Source of the DNA: Toxoplasma gondii ME49
Taxonomy: Eukaryota; Apicomplexa; Conoidasida; Eucoccidiorida; Sarcocystidae
Assembly (NCBI RefSeq): GCF_000006565.2
Contig: NC_031476.1
Location: 2,132,458 to 2,196,457 of the forward strand
Direction of reading: 5' to 3'
DNA: 64,000 nt
Shown: positions 22,730 through 34,100 of the stretch, one piece after another
How the letters are laid out: each line of letters begins with the position of its first letter
Numbering within the stretch: position 1 is the first letter of the stretch
Notes under the pieces: model-generated
Database searches by the model: none
What the model saw: only the letters and a program-made list of their open reading frames with translations
Told to the model about the DNA's origin: nothing
Program-made: the position numbers and the translations under genes

Positions 22730-23467
22730 TTACTATATATAGATATACATATATACTTACTATATATATTTACCAACTGTGGCCACTGCACTCCTTGAAC
22801 GTCACCGAGGAAACGAGACACACTCGGGGGCTAGTTCCCGACTGCCTTGCGTACCTTCCATGGATCGACTGCTGCAATAGTGCGCTTTGGGTTGACAGCG
22901 CGCCTCTTCGTCGCGTTCAACCACGAGGAAAGGAACCCGCATGCGGCGAAGCAGCAACGCCAGAGAAAGGCCAATTGGTCCCGCACCCACGATCAGGACT
23001 GGCACGTAGAGGTATTGCCCGCCGTCGCGCTGGGAAGCAATTGCGCAACCATCCGATCCTTGCGGAGCCGCGTTGGTGCAAAGTCTCCTTGCACAGCCGC
23101 CGTGTGTGGAAAAATCTCCCGCGTGGAACGAGATGCTTTGTGCAGATTTCCAACAGTGAGGTCCAAAAGCACCAGGAGATCGTATCGTAGGTTCTGCGAC
23201 TCGTCGCCCGCAGGTTCGCGTAGAAGCGGGAGCCCGGATACGGAAAATTGGAGGGGGAGAGGGAAGGCATGACTTCAGCGTTGTCAGCGGACGATGTGAC
23301 CATTCATTTTTCTCAGTCTGTCCAACCGCTGTGGCCGGAGGCGTTTCTAAAGGATGGACGCGGTCGAACTGGTGAACCCATTCGATCGACCTCACAGATC
23401 GCGAGCGAAACGCTCCAAGCAAAAACGCTGTGGCACCGTGGCGCCTTCCAGCTAAAAACGGTGCCAT
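16073..23467 (-). CDS. FAD-dependent monooxygenase (PheA/TfdB-type), probably mitochondrial
   Basis: Nine exons: 22855-23467, 22238-22384, 20995-21510, 19586-20613, 19000-19290, 18409-18600, 17706-17838, 16806-17285, 16073-16359. All junctions keep phase and sum to 1228 residues. Landmarks of the aromatic hydroxylase family appear in order: GAGPIG at 161-166 with VVERDEEAR, SRSMEVWRMLG across the first junction, the DG motif ACDGANS at about 461-467, the FAD-ribose motif GDAAHQLPPAGGLGMNLG at about 667, RGCRVPHAWLYA, LSTVDI, and the closing thioredoxin-like LRPDGHI at about 1160. The leader (MAPFLAGRRHGATAFLLGAF, then RSRSVRS) is basic and acid-free, suggesting mitochondrial import. Family members are usually 550-650 residues, so about half is lineage-specific insertion. 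The sixth-exon donor (gtcagt) is non-ideal. The substrate cannot be read from sequence. Confidence 0.88.
17572..17643 (+). repeat. Dispersed repeat, copy B
   Basis: Core CTACGTGTTGGACTGCTAG then TTTCGATTTAGAAGG, with the ACCGGATACAAG tail also seen in copy A. It lies in the intron of the FAD monooxygenase gene between 17286 and 17705, antisense to that transcript. Confidence 0.6.
18865..18941. repeat. TA/CATA microsatellites in an intron
   Basis: An AT run at 18865-18885 passes into CATA units to about 18898. A second AT run lies at 18918-18941. Both are in the intron of the FAD monooxygenase gene between 18601 and 18999. Confidence 0.95.
22690..22727. repeat. TA microsatellite in an intron
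   Basis: A run of about 38 bases of TA in the first intron of the FAD monooxygenase gene, followed by degenerate TATA units to about 22770. Confidence 0.95.
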
Positions 23468-25644
23468 CCTAGCAATCCAGGGAAAGAGTGGGTGACGACA
23501 GAGCCTTAGGAATGGCTTTAAATCGAAACTGCACGGGAAGGGAGTGTTAACGCGGGGAAACACGTGGACGTTGATACACTCTCATCTTTCTCTATTCAGA
23601 TCGTACATACACGAGCATAGTTCTCAGAGATGACCATTATGATTGCTATTCCTACAGGTACTAAAATCTTGGATAGATGAGTCTGCTGCGGGATTGGAAC
23701 TCTTGGCCAAACGGCAGGGCTCCGAAAAGCTCCAGACCGGTGGTGTCCACATCTGCCCCGTAGTATTCTTGGGGGTTCTCGTGGCATAAGTAAGCGAGTA
23801 CGGAGACAGAAAACTTCTTCCACTCGACTTTTCTGTATCTATTTCGTCCATGTTCTCCACAAATCGCCAAAGGAGCCCGAAAGACGCGGAAGTTTCTGCC
23901 AATCCCAAATCCACATGAGACGGGTGCAGACGATGAGAGTTTGCGGTGGAAAAAACCGTGGAATGTTTCAATTGCAACAGTCAGTGTCTCCGAGATTGAC
24001 ACATGCGTGAAGTTCAAACGTACGCAGAATTTGTAAATTGATGTAGACGAAGTCTACGTGGCCCGAGTAATCGGGGCTGCGTTAGTTTAGCAGAGTACCT
24101 TCTGACCATGCAGTTCTGCCCAAGACTTCTCCCTACTACATTCATACACACATGCACATGGAACGCGTGGAGAAATGTGTCTCGGGAACAGAAGGTCAGA
24201 CTTGTTAAAACTTAAAAAACACTGGAACCAACAGTCTCATTCGACAACGACGTCTCCCACCAAGGCTCACGACCGCATGTCTTTCCCCTACTGCGGTTCC
24301 CTTGGGCGTACGCCGAGGGATTTAATGCCTTAGTAGCCATATGATGCTCAGGATGCGAGAAGCGTGACTTATCCAAAGAGGAGAGAGGCAGTTTCCGCAT
24401 TTTTTCATCAAGGACCTTCACCTCTTTGGTGTTGCTCACACGGGGGGTTTCCCGTCTCCAGAGGGGGACCAGATCAGCGTAAGCTTGTAGTGCAGCGCCA
24501 GGTCGCCAGGAGTCCCATGATGAAAATTACTGCATTTACGTCTAATCGAGGTCTAGTAAACTTCGTTTCGGTACCAAAGTCCCTTCCTCCCTCACTGATT
24601 AACCTCGTGCACCAGTGATTTCTTTCTTTTTCTGCCTTTCTGGTTCCATTCCAGTCCGCGTGTAATGTAAGGGTACGACGCTAACCACGAGTTCACAGGG
24701 AAGTGCTTGAGTGTGTTCGATCGTTGAAGTAAGCTGCTCGGCCGGTTGGATGTCTGATTTCTCGTCAGATTGGCGTATGCTCGTTTCATTCAGGGATACA
24801 GCTTCACGCGTGTCCGTTCGTTTTCCTTATTCTTGAGCGCATTTAAGCACACATGTGGGTACACGTGTGTACCTGCGACTATCTGTGGAATGTCTTGCCC
24901 CTCTGGGCTAGGAGGCCTGTCCGAGGGGAGTCAGAGAGTCTGCGCAAAGACCACCCGCCCGCAGCCTAAGATTTTGCTCCGAATAAAAAAACACGATCGA
25001 GGTCACGCCGGCCACAACAGAAGCAGCACCCGCCGCTGCACGACAAACGCTGAAGAAAGGATTGGAACCAGACAAAGAAACATTCGAGAGTTTACTGGGT
25101 TTTCTACAACTTTCTTCTCTGCACGATTTCCAAGAGTTTCACTGTTAACATCCTCGATTTTTTGTCTTTGCACAGGCGCGGTGGGCGGCATAAAGACAGA
25201 ACCATGAACAACCACCGCGAATTTCGTTCGGGTATCACTATCGGATGAGGACGCTGGTCGATGAAAGCAGAACAGTTCATCTGATGAATTGTCTGTTCAC
25301 CTGTTCCAAGAAATATCGTCAGGATTTGGATTAAATTCCTCGTTGTCTTGAACACTTTCTCGTGGCTGAGTAGACTGCAACAAGAAAGTCTCACACTGGA
25401 ACTATTTTTCTCGTGTGATCCCTTGTCTTCAAACCGCCCACCAGGTTGCTCCGTCTCTGTTGCCTTTCATTTCCCTGTGCTTGTTGTGAGATGCTCCACG
25501 TTGCGGGCTCCCGTCTACGCTAGGAGTTTCGTAGGGAAGCACACGTCAGCGTGGCAGGAAAACAGGCACCCCGACACGCGGGACGAACGGAGAGGAGCCC
25601 CTTCCAGAATCTTTCTCTGAATCCGTTTTTCCTTTTCCACAAAA
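23468..25644. other. Divergent spacer upstream of the FAD monooxygenase and the coiled-coil gene
   Basis: It should carry promoters and 5' untranslated regions for the genes on both sides. Minus-strand open frames at 23624-24017 overlap in two frames and have no recognisable product. Two adjacent perfect hairpins lie at 24043-24075. Nothing else is supported. Confidence 0.5.
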
Positions 25645-26762
25645 ATGTCGGCGGCCGTTGATGCTCAAGCTGTTCCTCTGGGAGGCCAACGAGTTCCTGC
25701 GGGCATGGAAGACCATGCTGACTGGCGCAACTTTCCTGTTGTTGCAAAAACTTCGGAGCCCGAGGACCTCGGCGTTGCGTATGCCAGCGTGCTGAAGCTC
25801 CGAAGTGAACTGGGAGAAATCAAAAAGCTCCTCACAGCCGTAGCTCCCGCGGTCAAGAATCTCATCTTCGCATCAGATGGCGGTGAGCCTGGCTGCTTCT
25901 GCGTGGGCAACGACGGATACAGTTATAACTCCACCTGAACCTACATGCTAACGCAGTTAGTAGGGTTTACGGCTACGATTTACCTCCAGGACATGGGTTG
26001 TGATTGTGTACCGGCATGTTACAGAACACAGTGACAGTTGCACCACTTTAGAGGAATTGTTGACTGACTGAAAACATCTCTGATGTGTGCATCTCTAGTT
26101 CCCGACACACAGCTAAAGGTTTGAACTTCAATGTCCCACGACAATGAGGTTGTTGTACATCGGTTGTGTTCTACGCGTAGTATATGGATTACTGTTATCA
26201 CTCGTAGGAAAGGCAAGAAGGAAAGAACGCTTTAACACAGAGGCGGTACGGCTTACAATAGATGCGTAATCTCGTCACTTTGCGCGTGTTGTTGCTTTTC
26301 CTTGCTGTGAGACCAGGCAATGAAGAGGAGGCGTCGAGTGCTAAGAACCAGATGGAGGAGCAACTGCAAGAAGTTGAGAAACGAGTAGAAATCGTCCGTA
26401 CTGACATGGCTGCTGAAGCCTTGAAGGGTGCCGCCACGAATCGTGCTGAGGGATGGTTGTCCGAGTCAACGGAAGAAAAAGTAAAGAGTGGGACCGAGAA
26501 GGCGGCCCAGCTGGCAAAAGATGTTATGGCAGACAGTGCTGAGCTCTGCCGGAAATGTCTCGATGGACCGTCCCCCAGCGCCAAAGACAGATTTGGAGAC
26601 TTCAATCTGAAGCTAAACAGTTACACGCGTAAACTCTTTTCCGAACAGGGCAGACTGATGGACGTGTTGAAGGCAATCCGGAAAGAGAGAAACCAACGTC
26701 AAACCCAATTGTCTCAGCCGTCCGAAGACGCGCCAGATGATCAGGCGGCCCTGCCGAACTAG
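25645..26762 (+). CDS. Unidentified coiled-coil protein, two exons
   Basis: Exons 25645-25882 and 26317-26762 join through a split Gly codon (donor gtgagc, acceptor accag), giving 227 residues. The start lies in a strong context (cacaaaaATGTCGG). The first exon ends with a helical stretch (LKLRSELGEIKKLLTAVAP). The second opens with charged heptads (EEQLQEVEKRVEIVRTDMAA), then a hydrophilic helical body and a Gln/Pro/Asp-rich tail. I see no signal peptide, membrane segment or known motif. The 434-base intron is the only gap. Alternating hydrophobic positions suggest a structural or scaffold protein, but no function can be assigned. I am fairly sure of the gene, not of its role. Confidence 0.75.
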
Positions 26763-28816
26763 AAGCGGTGCATCCGTATTCTGTATGCGTAGAAACGAAA
26801 TGCATCGACAGACTTGTTTCATACATATCCATGATATTAGTATATATTCATGGTGTGTGTATACATGGACTTATTGTATAGATGTTTTATCGTTTTAGAA
26901 CAATCGTTTGGCTCTTGTTAATCTTCTGAACTGGGGATGAGTACTCACTCTGCGTTGTCAATAAAACCGAACAGGAGGCGTGAGAGTCCGACCAAGCTGT
27001 CTGTCTTCTCTGGAGCGGAGCGAGCTTGGCTCAGTAACACCGATCCGTGTGTCAGGATAATAATGCAAAGAGAAATCAGGATATATGACGGAACGTCAAA
27101 ATAGTCTTGATCTCATGTCTCTGGCAAGTGCGTGTCTATATCGTAACGACCTTCTGCTTGTGTTTTATTCTCACTCAAACCAGTCCCTGCATCCGCAGAC
27201 ACGGCTGGAAAACGGGGTACACGAGGTCGTGCTGCAACCGTTACGATGCTGCGACAGCAAGGCCGACTTGGGCTGACTGAAGCATTTTTCGCGGGCGGCA
27301 CATCCGGCCTCATTAGAGGGCTGGTGGCAGTCATCTCCTGCTAGCAAAACTTTCAACGACGTGCCCCAAAGGGTTACGAGCCCTCCGCGACGTGCGGCCA
27401 AGTCGTGCTGCTACGCGGGTGGCGCAGTTTCTCGTTTGGGTCAATTCCGAATGAAACTAGCAAACTGAGCTGCACGGCAAAGAGAAGAACCGCACGGACA
27501 CTGCAGTCTGAAATCAACAAAGTACACAACGCCGGCACTTCCCGCACGTCATCCGATGCTGCAATGTGTCTACGGCTAGTGTCTCTCCCATTCTGTGGCT
27601 CAAAAAAGTGAACAGCCAGTAGAGGTGCACTTCTGTTCGACAGAACAACATCGCACACCGAAGTTAGGTGTTCTTCCGTCACATCGTCCGATATTCCTGC
27701 AAGGCGTGTTCTTCATTTACAAGGGGTAGCGTAAGGTTCGAAAGCAACGCCTAGAACAAACCGCCGCTGAGGCTGTGTACGAAGGCGGTTTGCTAGGTTG
27801 TACTTAACAATCCCGCCATCAAAAAAACCAGACGGTACCGAACCCACGCTTTGAGCTACTTGGTGTACGCCTGGGTGTAGTTGGAAGTGCAGTAAAAACG
27901 GGATAATCCCACGCACTGGCTGTTGACGTGCCATTATCTCGGTGCCCTGGCCGAATGTTGAACCGCTCTACCACATTCTGTTGGAAGTGTAAAATCATAA
28001 AAAAGCTTCCTAAATATTTCAGCGTGTGTCGTCCAGACGCGTGTCCGTTTCTAAATGAGAGTGAGGCGCCACCGGAACACGCCGCTTGATTTGCTGGGAA
28101 ACCACTGGTGTGTCGCGTCTAAGCCGTCCAGTTATGTGCGCTGCTGGCGGAGTTGTTAGGCCACCCGCCTCTACTCGACGTGAGAGTCTTTTCGTGGCTA
28201 TAGCAGGTAAACTGCCTGTATGGAAACCAGTAGGGTGTAAACTCGGTCTTCGAACTAGGCATTTTAAGCTCTTTCAACGCCTTCTCAGCTACTTTTATAC
28301 CATTCGTTGTCTCTTGGATGCATAGCAACGGGGTTCTATTGGGATCGTCTTCACGTGGCTCACTGGGGCCTTGTCACTCTGCGCCTCAAAGCAAGAGATC
28401 GCGTGTCTTGTGCTTCAGCTCGTTCGTCCGTGGTTCCCGAAGGCTTGATTCTCCGCAAAATCTATTTATCCTCGGATGGTCCTCTTTAGGTTTGAAGAAG
28501 AGAAAAACGAACTTTTTGTGTCATAACTCCTCTTTCGTAATTTATGAGGACTAGTTTTTCTTCTCCACCCCCCTCCGTCGTTGACGAATGCCTGGGGGCG
28601 GCTTGGTTTTCAACTTCCCTACTGTACGCAGATAGTCTCCATCCAACTACAAAAGTTGTCCACCGTTGAGTTTCCTCCTCCCCTTTGCACGCATGTTTCA
28701 TCGTTTGAGATCTTTGCATGGATTGTGTTCACAAAGTTCACCCGGCTATTCCCGTAGCCCCGTAATTCGACACCGGCGGCGGGTGCCGGAACGTCTGCCG
28801 TTGTCGCAAACAAACA
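26763..28816. other. Spacer between two plus-strand unknown genes
   Basis: It holds the 3' untranslated region of the gene ending at 26762 and the promoter of the gene starting at 28817. Short open frames at 27085-27276, 27374-27682 and 28086-28554 overlap on both strands with no homology that I recognise. No repeat or structured RNA was identified. Confidence 0.5.
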
Positions 28817-30639
28817 ATGGCGAGTAGTACGTCTCAGGCACCGTCATCCAGGTCGTCGTGGAAGCGACATTTTGAGGTAAGTCTCATTTGCCCGACGGTC
28901 TTAGGGTGATGGCCTCATTCTAACTCTGGTTCACGTAGAGGAGATCCGTGAACAACTGTCACGCCGCCCGCAGGTCCCCGCTAACCAGTATTATGGTGTG
29001 TCCTTGCTGGCTTTTTCATAGATACGCGCATATGAATTATTCACTGGATAAATAATACTAAGTGTCCAAACATTCCACAGGAGTTTTTGTGGTCTGCGTA
29101 GGGTGGTACAATTTCAGTGGCGGTTCTTTCCATGGCTACGGCAACAGCTACTCCATTATAATAGATGGTTCAGGCGAAAGGCTTCTTGATTTATTGGCTT
29201 GTCCTTCGAAAAACAGTTTTTTCCAGCATTCTCTGTGGCACTGGATGTGTCGAAGTGTGGGCTGCGGTTCGCTTTTAGCGGTGAGCTAAAATGCTGTGAG
29301 ATAACACTGAGCTGTGGTCCCTGTGACCTGTTAATTGTGTTAATGTATTCAAGTCATTCACTTGGTGTGGACACAGTTGTCTACGTTACCCATTAAGCGC
29401 GCTGACTTCCAGTAAAGGTCGTTCCCTTTCGTCTCTATGTAGCGTCACTTCCCCGGTCGCTGCATTCCGACCTGCACATAGAGGGACACTGCACCTTTTG
29501 GGAATGTAATTTGTCTCACAAGGACACTTCGTGGATCCTCCACCATCGTACGTTGTTATACAAAGCTTTTGCTGGTTTCTGTCGACTCGTCGTTCTTGCA
29601 GACGGCCCTCCAACGGGCGACAGCTTCCGCAGACAAGTTTCTGCAGTGTTCATCCAGGGTTCTCCTCAGCAGCAGGGAAAACGCACCTTCGGTTCGAGGC
29701 CCGTCGTCCTGCACAGACAGCGTATCTCCTCTTAGTGTAGTTAGTTTCCCGAGGCAGTGCGGCCTACCTTCGGGGGATGCTTTCTTTCGAGGAAGGCCAC
29801 CGGGGAACGCAGCACAGGGGGGGTCGAGTTGCGGCAAAAATGCCAGTTTTGGCTATCCCCTCGTTTCCGGCACAAAGGAAGCCAGCGTATCTGCCGTCCA
29901 CAGCGATTTCATTTCATACGAGGAGACGAAGGCGCTTGCGCGCTTCAAAGGCAGAGGACGCGAGTATATCCCGCCGAAATTGACAAAGGATGGCGGAGTG
30001 CTCTTTGGCGGCTCCGGTTCGAAGGTCACTTCGCAGATGAAACGGCAGTTAGAATGCGTCACAGTGGTGACGAAACGGGAGAAGGTGAACAATATTTTGG
30101 ATCTGACAACGGAGGCATCCCAGCGCACCCTGAGAAATACAGATCTTCCTTTATGTCAGGAACCTGATTTAGGGAGTTTGTACACCAAACAGCTGAAAGA
30201 GATTGAGAACGCGAAGGAGTGCCTCAAAGACATACATGTCCAGAAACCGTGGCAAACCTGGCCACCAAAGGAGGAGACGCTCACTCTCGTGCACCACACT
30301 GCTTCTCGAAATCCACTCTCACCCTTCACAGAGCTTCATGACCCCATCGAGAATCGAGAGTATGCAGACAGCTGGAGATGTCCTGCACCACCCTCTCTTG
30401 GTTCCGGTTTCCGGTATTCGGAACAGTCAGGTTTGAATTCGCCCACTCCGTCGGATGCCATGGCTTCCTGGTTCAAACACAAAAAAGCCGACGAAACACA
30501 TGACGATTCTGCTCAAGAACTCTCCAACTTTGTGGCTCTTTTGCACACCATCTCAGAAGAATGTAAGGCTCGACACCTAGTCACGCCAAGAAAGGAGGGC
30601 ATGCATTCGACAACAGTACAGGCAGACAGCTGTCGCTGA
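28817..30639 (+). CDS. Unidentified protein, two exons
   Basis: The start has a strong context (caaacaATGGCGAG). Exon 28817-28876 encodes 20 residues ending WKRHFE before donor gtaagt. Exon 29602-30639 follows acceptor gttcttgcag in phase 0 and ends TGA, for 365 residues. The N-terminal third is Ser/Pro/Gly-rich. The middle has a compact basic segment (FKGRGREYIPPKLTKDGG then VLFGGSGSKV). Next comes a charged helical part (LYTKQLKEIENAKECLKD), an aromatic stretch (KPWQTWPPKEE), and a final helix near SNFVALLHTISEECKA. There is no signal peptide or membrane segment. I do not recognise a family; it may be a coccidian-specific structural protein. Splice sites and open length make the gene itself likely. 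Confidence 0.75.
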
Positions 30640-31149
30640 AGACTCCCGAATGGGGACAAGTCAGTTTCCAAGCAAAGCGTGAGGATGAAAGTTAAACAGC
30701 CACAGAGTTTACCGACACTGGTACTTCCTCTGTATCACAGCATTCGATAAAAAATTCGCTTTCTTTTAATGTAGAACGCTCCCCTTGCGCGACGTGCCGT
30801 TTGAGCCACCGGAAGGGTTTCGCCGCCGTGACATAGGTAGAGGCATTTAGCGGGCTGAAAAGATAACGCGGAGGCCTAAATAAGTTGAAGAAACCTGTGT
30901 TTTTCGTCGCTGGCGTGTCTTCGTTGCCAAGAGAGACCGGCATGAGAGACCGTGACCCTCGACAGCCTCAGGGTGTATCGAAAATGCGTCGAACCGAGTC
31001 TATGTGTGATGGAGCATCGTTTTCAATCCGTTGCTCGCATTAATTGCCTTCCTTTCATGAGAGACTTGTGCGTCTACAAACGTTGTGATGTGTCTATTTT
31101 CATATATCTGAAAATTCGTGTTTTCTGCGCTTGCATGTGCTTCTCAGCA
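30640..31149. other. Short spacer
   Basis: About 500 bases between two plus-strand genes. An acceptor-like ttctcag at 31147, directly before the proposed start ATG at 31150, suggests an untranslated or short coding 5' exon in this spacer. None can be fixed with confidence. Confidence 0.4.
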
Positions 31150-34100
31150 ATGAAGCTGCCACCACCGAAAAAAAAGGTTCAGGTTAGCGGGCTCTGCCGT
31201 TTCTCCAGACGCAGAGATATTTGACAACATGTATATCCTCGCAATCCAAGGTTTATTGCGGCGGGTTGGACGTAGAAGTCGACCAGAGCATTGCCGCGGC
31301 CATGAGAGAGTGTATTGGGGCAAACTGTAACAGTCCCATCAGACTAAATTGCTCACTTTTTTGGACAAGAGACTCTACGTTTTTTGCTTTATTTGCGCAA
31401 GTGAATTCAGGAACATTTCTGAAGAGCCGTTTCTTTCGCTATCGATTCAGCTGCCGAGTACCGAAACACCTAACGTTGCATGTTCTTTTACTTTCGTCCC
31501 TTCATAGCATCCACCTGCCAGACCGGTCTATCCGTCTGGCCGATCTATGCAGTTGTGTAGCTGTTTGCCAGGGTCCTCCTGCGGATCTATATGTGGTTCC
31601 TCCCGTCTTTCTGAATCCTACCGTTGTCTATCTGTGTTGACAACGCACGGCAGTTGTTCAGCTGTGACATAATCAATCCTTGTACGTTTTTTACCCACTT
31701 GACTCGTCAATGTTAAGGAGTCCTTTGTTTACAGCTTGCACTGAAAAATCGTAAAGTACACTCTATCGCATCCTAGCTGTGTGCCACACTTGTTTGCAGA
31801 CGCCCACGAACCCCCTTCACCCCCTGTTGATCAGGGACACAGCCGGAAGTGCGGATGCTTCAGGTGAGCGCCAAACGTTTTTGAAGATCAAAAACTCCAC
31901 GTAGCCTACCGGGTGGTCTTGTCACCTTTGTAGGTGCGCTGTCTCTCCTGGTTGACCAGGGAATCTCGATACCACCCATCAGAGGCAGCCTCCGCGTCTG
32001 CGTAAACTATTATGCTCGACTCGTGTACTCAGGGGCCCCCCAGCCAGTGGTCTTGACTGTTGTGCGGCAAGAAGGATTGAAGGCCAAGCTGGAAGCAATT
32101 GATGGAGACGCCGTTAGTGCTCGGGCTGCTCCTGCCGCAAAACGCAAAAATGAGAAAGAAGCAAGTGTACAGACAGCCGATCCGCCTCCACAGCTGAAGC
32201 CCACGGTAAGTTGGCCGCGTGCTGGTGGTGCGGGGTCAATCACCTGTGACAAGAAGGCGCTTGCCTGAGAAAACGGCCGAGTGCATAAGCATACATGTGT
32301 ATATATGTATGGATATATGGTAGACTTTCTTTTGGTCGAAAATACACGAGAATGGGTTATGTTTTATGTAGTCATTCGTTCAGGTCGGTGCAGTGGAGGT
32401 AGAGCATATTAGAAGAGAGCAACAATCGCCCTCTGATAATGATTGTGTTTGTGTTTAGTAGCGAGACCCCCTCATGTCTGCAATGGCTGAAACGTCCCCA
32501 TACAATACCAGGATTCGCGTGTTGCGTTGCTGATCTGTACTTAGTCATTTGGAAGTGAGTGTCTTTGCTCTGTCACTATAGAATGCTTCACTAACATCCT
32601 TTCTTCGGTGACGAAAAGGGTTATCAGACCGAGGATCCTAAGAAGAAAAAGATCACCAGTCGCCGAGTCTCTATAGGGCGAAACGGTGCTGATTAACGTA
32701 ACATCATAAAAGCTGACGCTGCATTACTCTGCACTTTACCGTGGGCAACAAATCACCTGTGTCTTCCAAACCTTTGGTTTTGCAGGAGGCGAAGTCGAAA
32801 AGTCCGCCCACGAGTGCGCCCAAGGGTCCGAAAATTTCCAGAACACTAACAGACTTGGCGGTCTCGGAATCGTCTACGTCTGAGTCGGAGGCTTCGCCAA
32901 GACTTGTGCCCTTGTCGCAAGCAATGGAGCCTGTCGCCATTGTTCCAGCAGAACTGTCTGCCGCAGCTCCTGCGGCGGCGACTTCGTCAGGTGTAACGGA
33001 GTTGGGAACTCGCTCTCGGACTCCTAGAAGGGCGAGTCGGATGGAGCTTCGTCGAAAATCGATACAGGATATAGAACGCGCCATTGCGGAACGGAAAGCG
33101 CGAGACCGTTACAACGAATACCTCGACCTGGTTAACGGTTTACCGCGACGGTGTCTGCCGCAGCTGAATGGCGACGAAGAGGACGACTCAAGTAGTCGCA
33201 ACCTACGACAGAGTGAACTGTCTGTGGACTTGCCTCCATGGCTATATTTTCTGGACACTCACACCACGCTACCAGAGCCTGTGGGCATGTCCACGGTGGT
33301 TCCAAGCGTGATGGTGCCTCGACTGCAAGACGCAGCCTTTGAGGAGGATGAGTTGTCGGCCGAAGATCTTCCGGGGTTCGCTGCATTCGAGCAACTTACG
33401 AATCTCTTTGCTCCCGGATTCAAGGAATTTTTATATCCGGAGTACGACCCCAGCAGCGCGTCCCCGATGGCCATTCCCATGATCCAACTCGTCGACCCTG
33501 ACAAGGTCAACGTGTGGCAGGAGGTTGCGGAGAACGCCCTGCACGAGGAATGGGAACTCACTCAGAGAGAGTGGGGAACCCCGCTGCAAGCTGAGATCGA
33601 GGCATACCAGAAGCTTGAGCGGAAGCTTTTCGCCAGGAGGAAGAAGCAAGCTCGTCAACGCGTTATCGCGGAGCGCAAAAAAGATATCAACCAGGACGTG
33701 GATCTCGTGCAACGGCGACTGCGACAAGATATTCAGCAACAGTACGACGAATTTGTGTCGACTGAAGCGCCGCTACAACAGTCCATGCAGCATGAGCTAA
33801 ATAAGGGCCTTCGAGCGATCGGAAGCTGCCGAGGCGGAAGGCGAGCCTGGGCAGTTTTTAACCGGAGTATCCGGAGTGAGGCGACGCAACGCAGAGAAGC
33901 AAGGTAGGCTTTTGCCCGACGTGCAACGCATGTGCGCCAGAAAACGCCTCTCCTACTTCAGAGACGCCACATCTTTGTATGGAGCAGAAACTTGCCAGTC
34001 CCGAGAAGATCGAGGCATCTCGTTTTTGCCGCATTAGATCAATTTGCACGACATGGTGTCTCCTGAGGACAAATGTGTGTGTGCAACTGGAGTGCGCTGT

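Noticed and set aside
27700..27760. Possible tRNA because of a GGTTCGAAA sequence
   Set aside because: No T-arm stem, anticodon arm or acceptor stem can be drawn around it.
31221..31640. 139-codon open frame in an intron
   Set aside because: No ATG near the start. The second half is a Phe/Leu/Ser-rich frame typical of intron sequence. Only the first 60 bases look coding-like and are listed as a finding.
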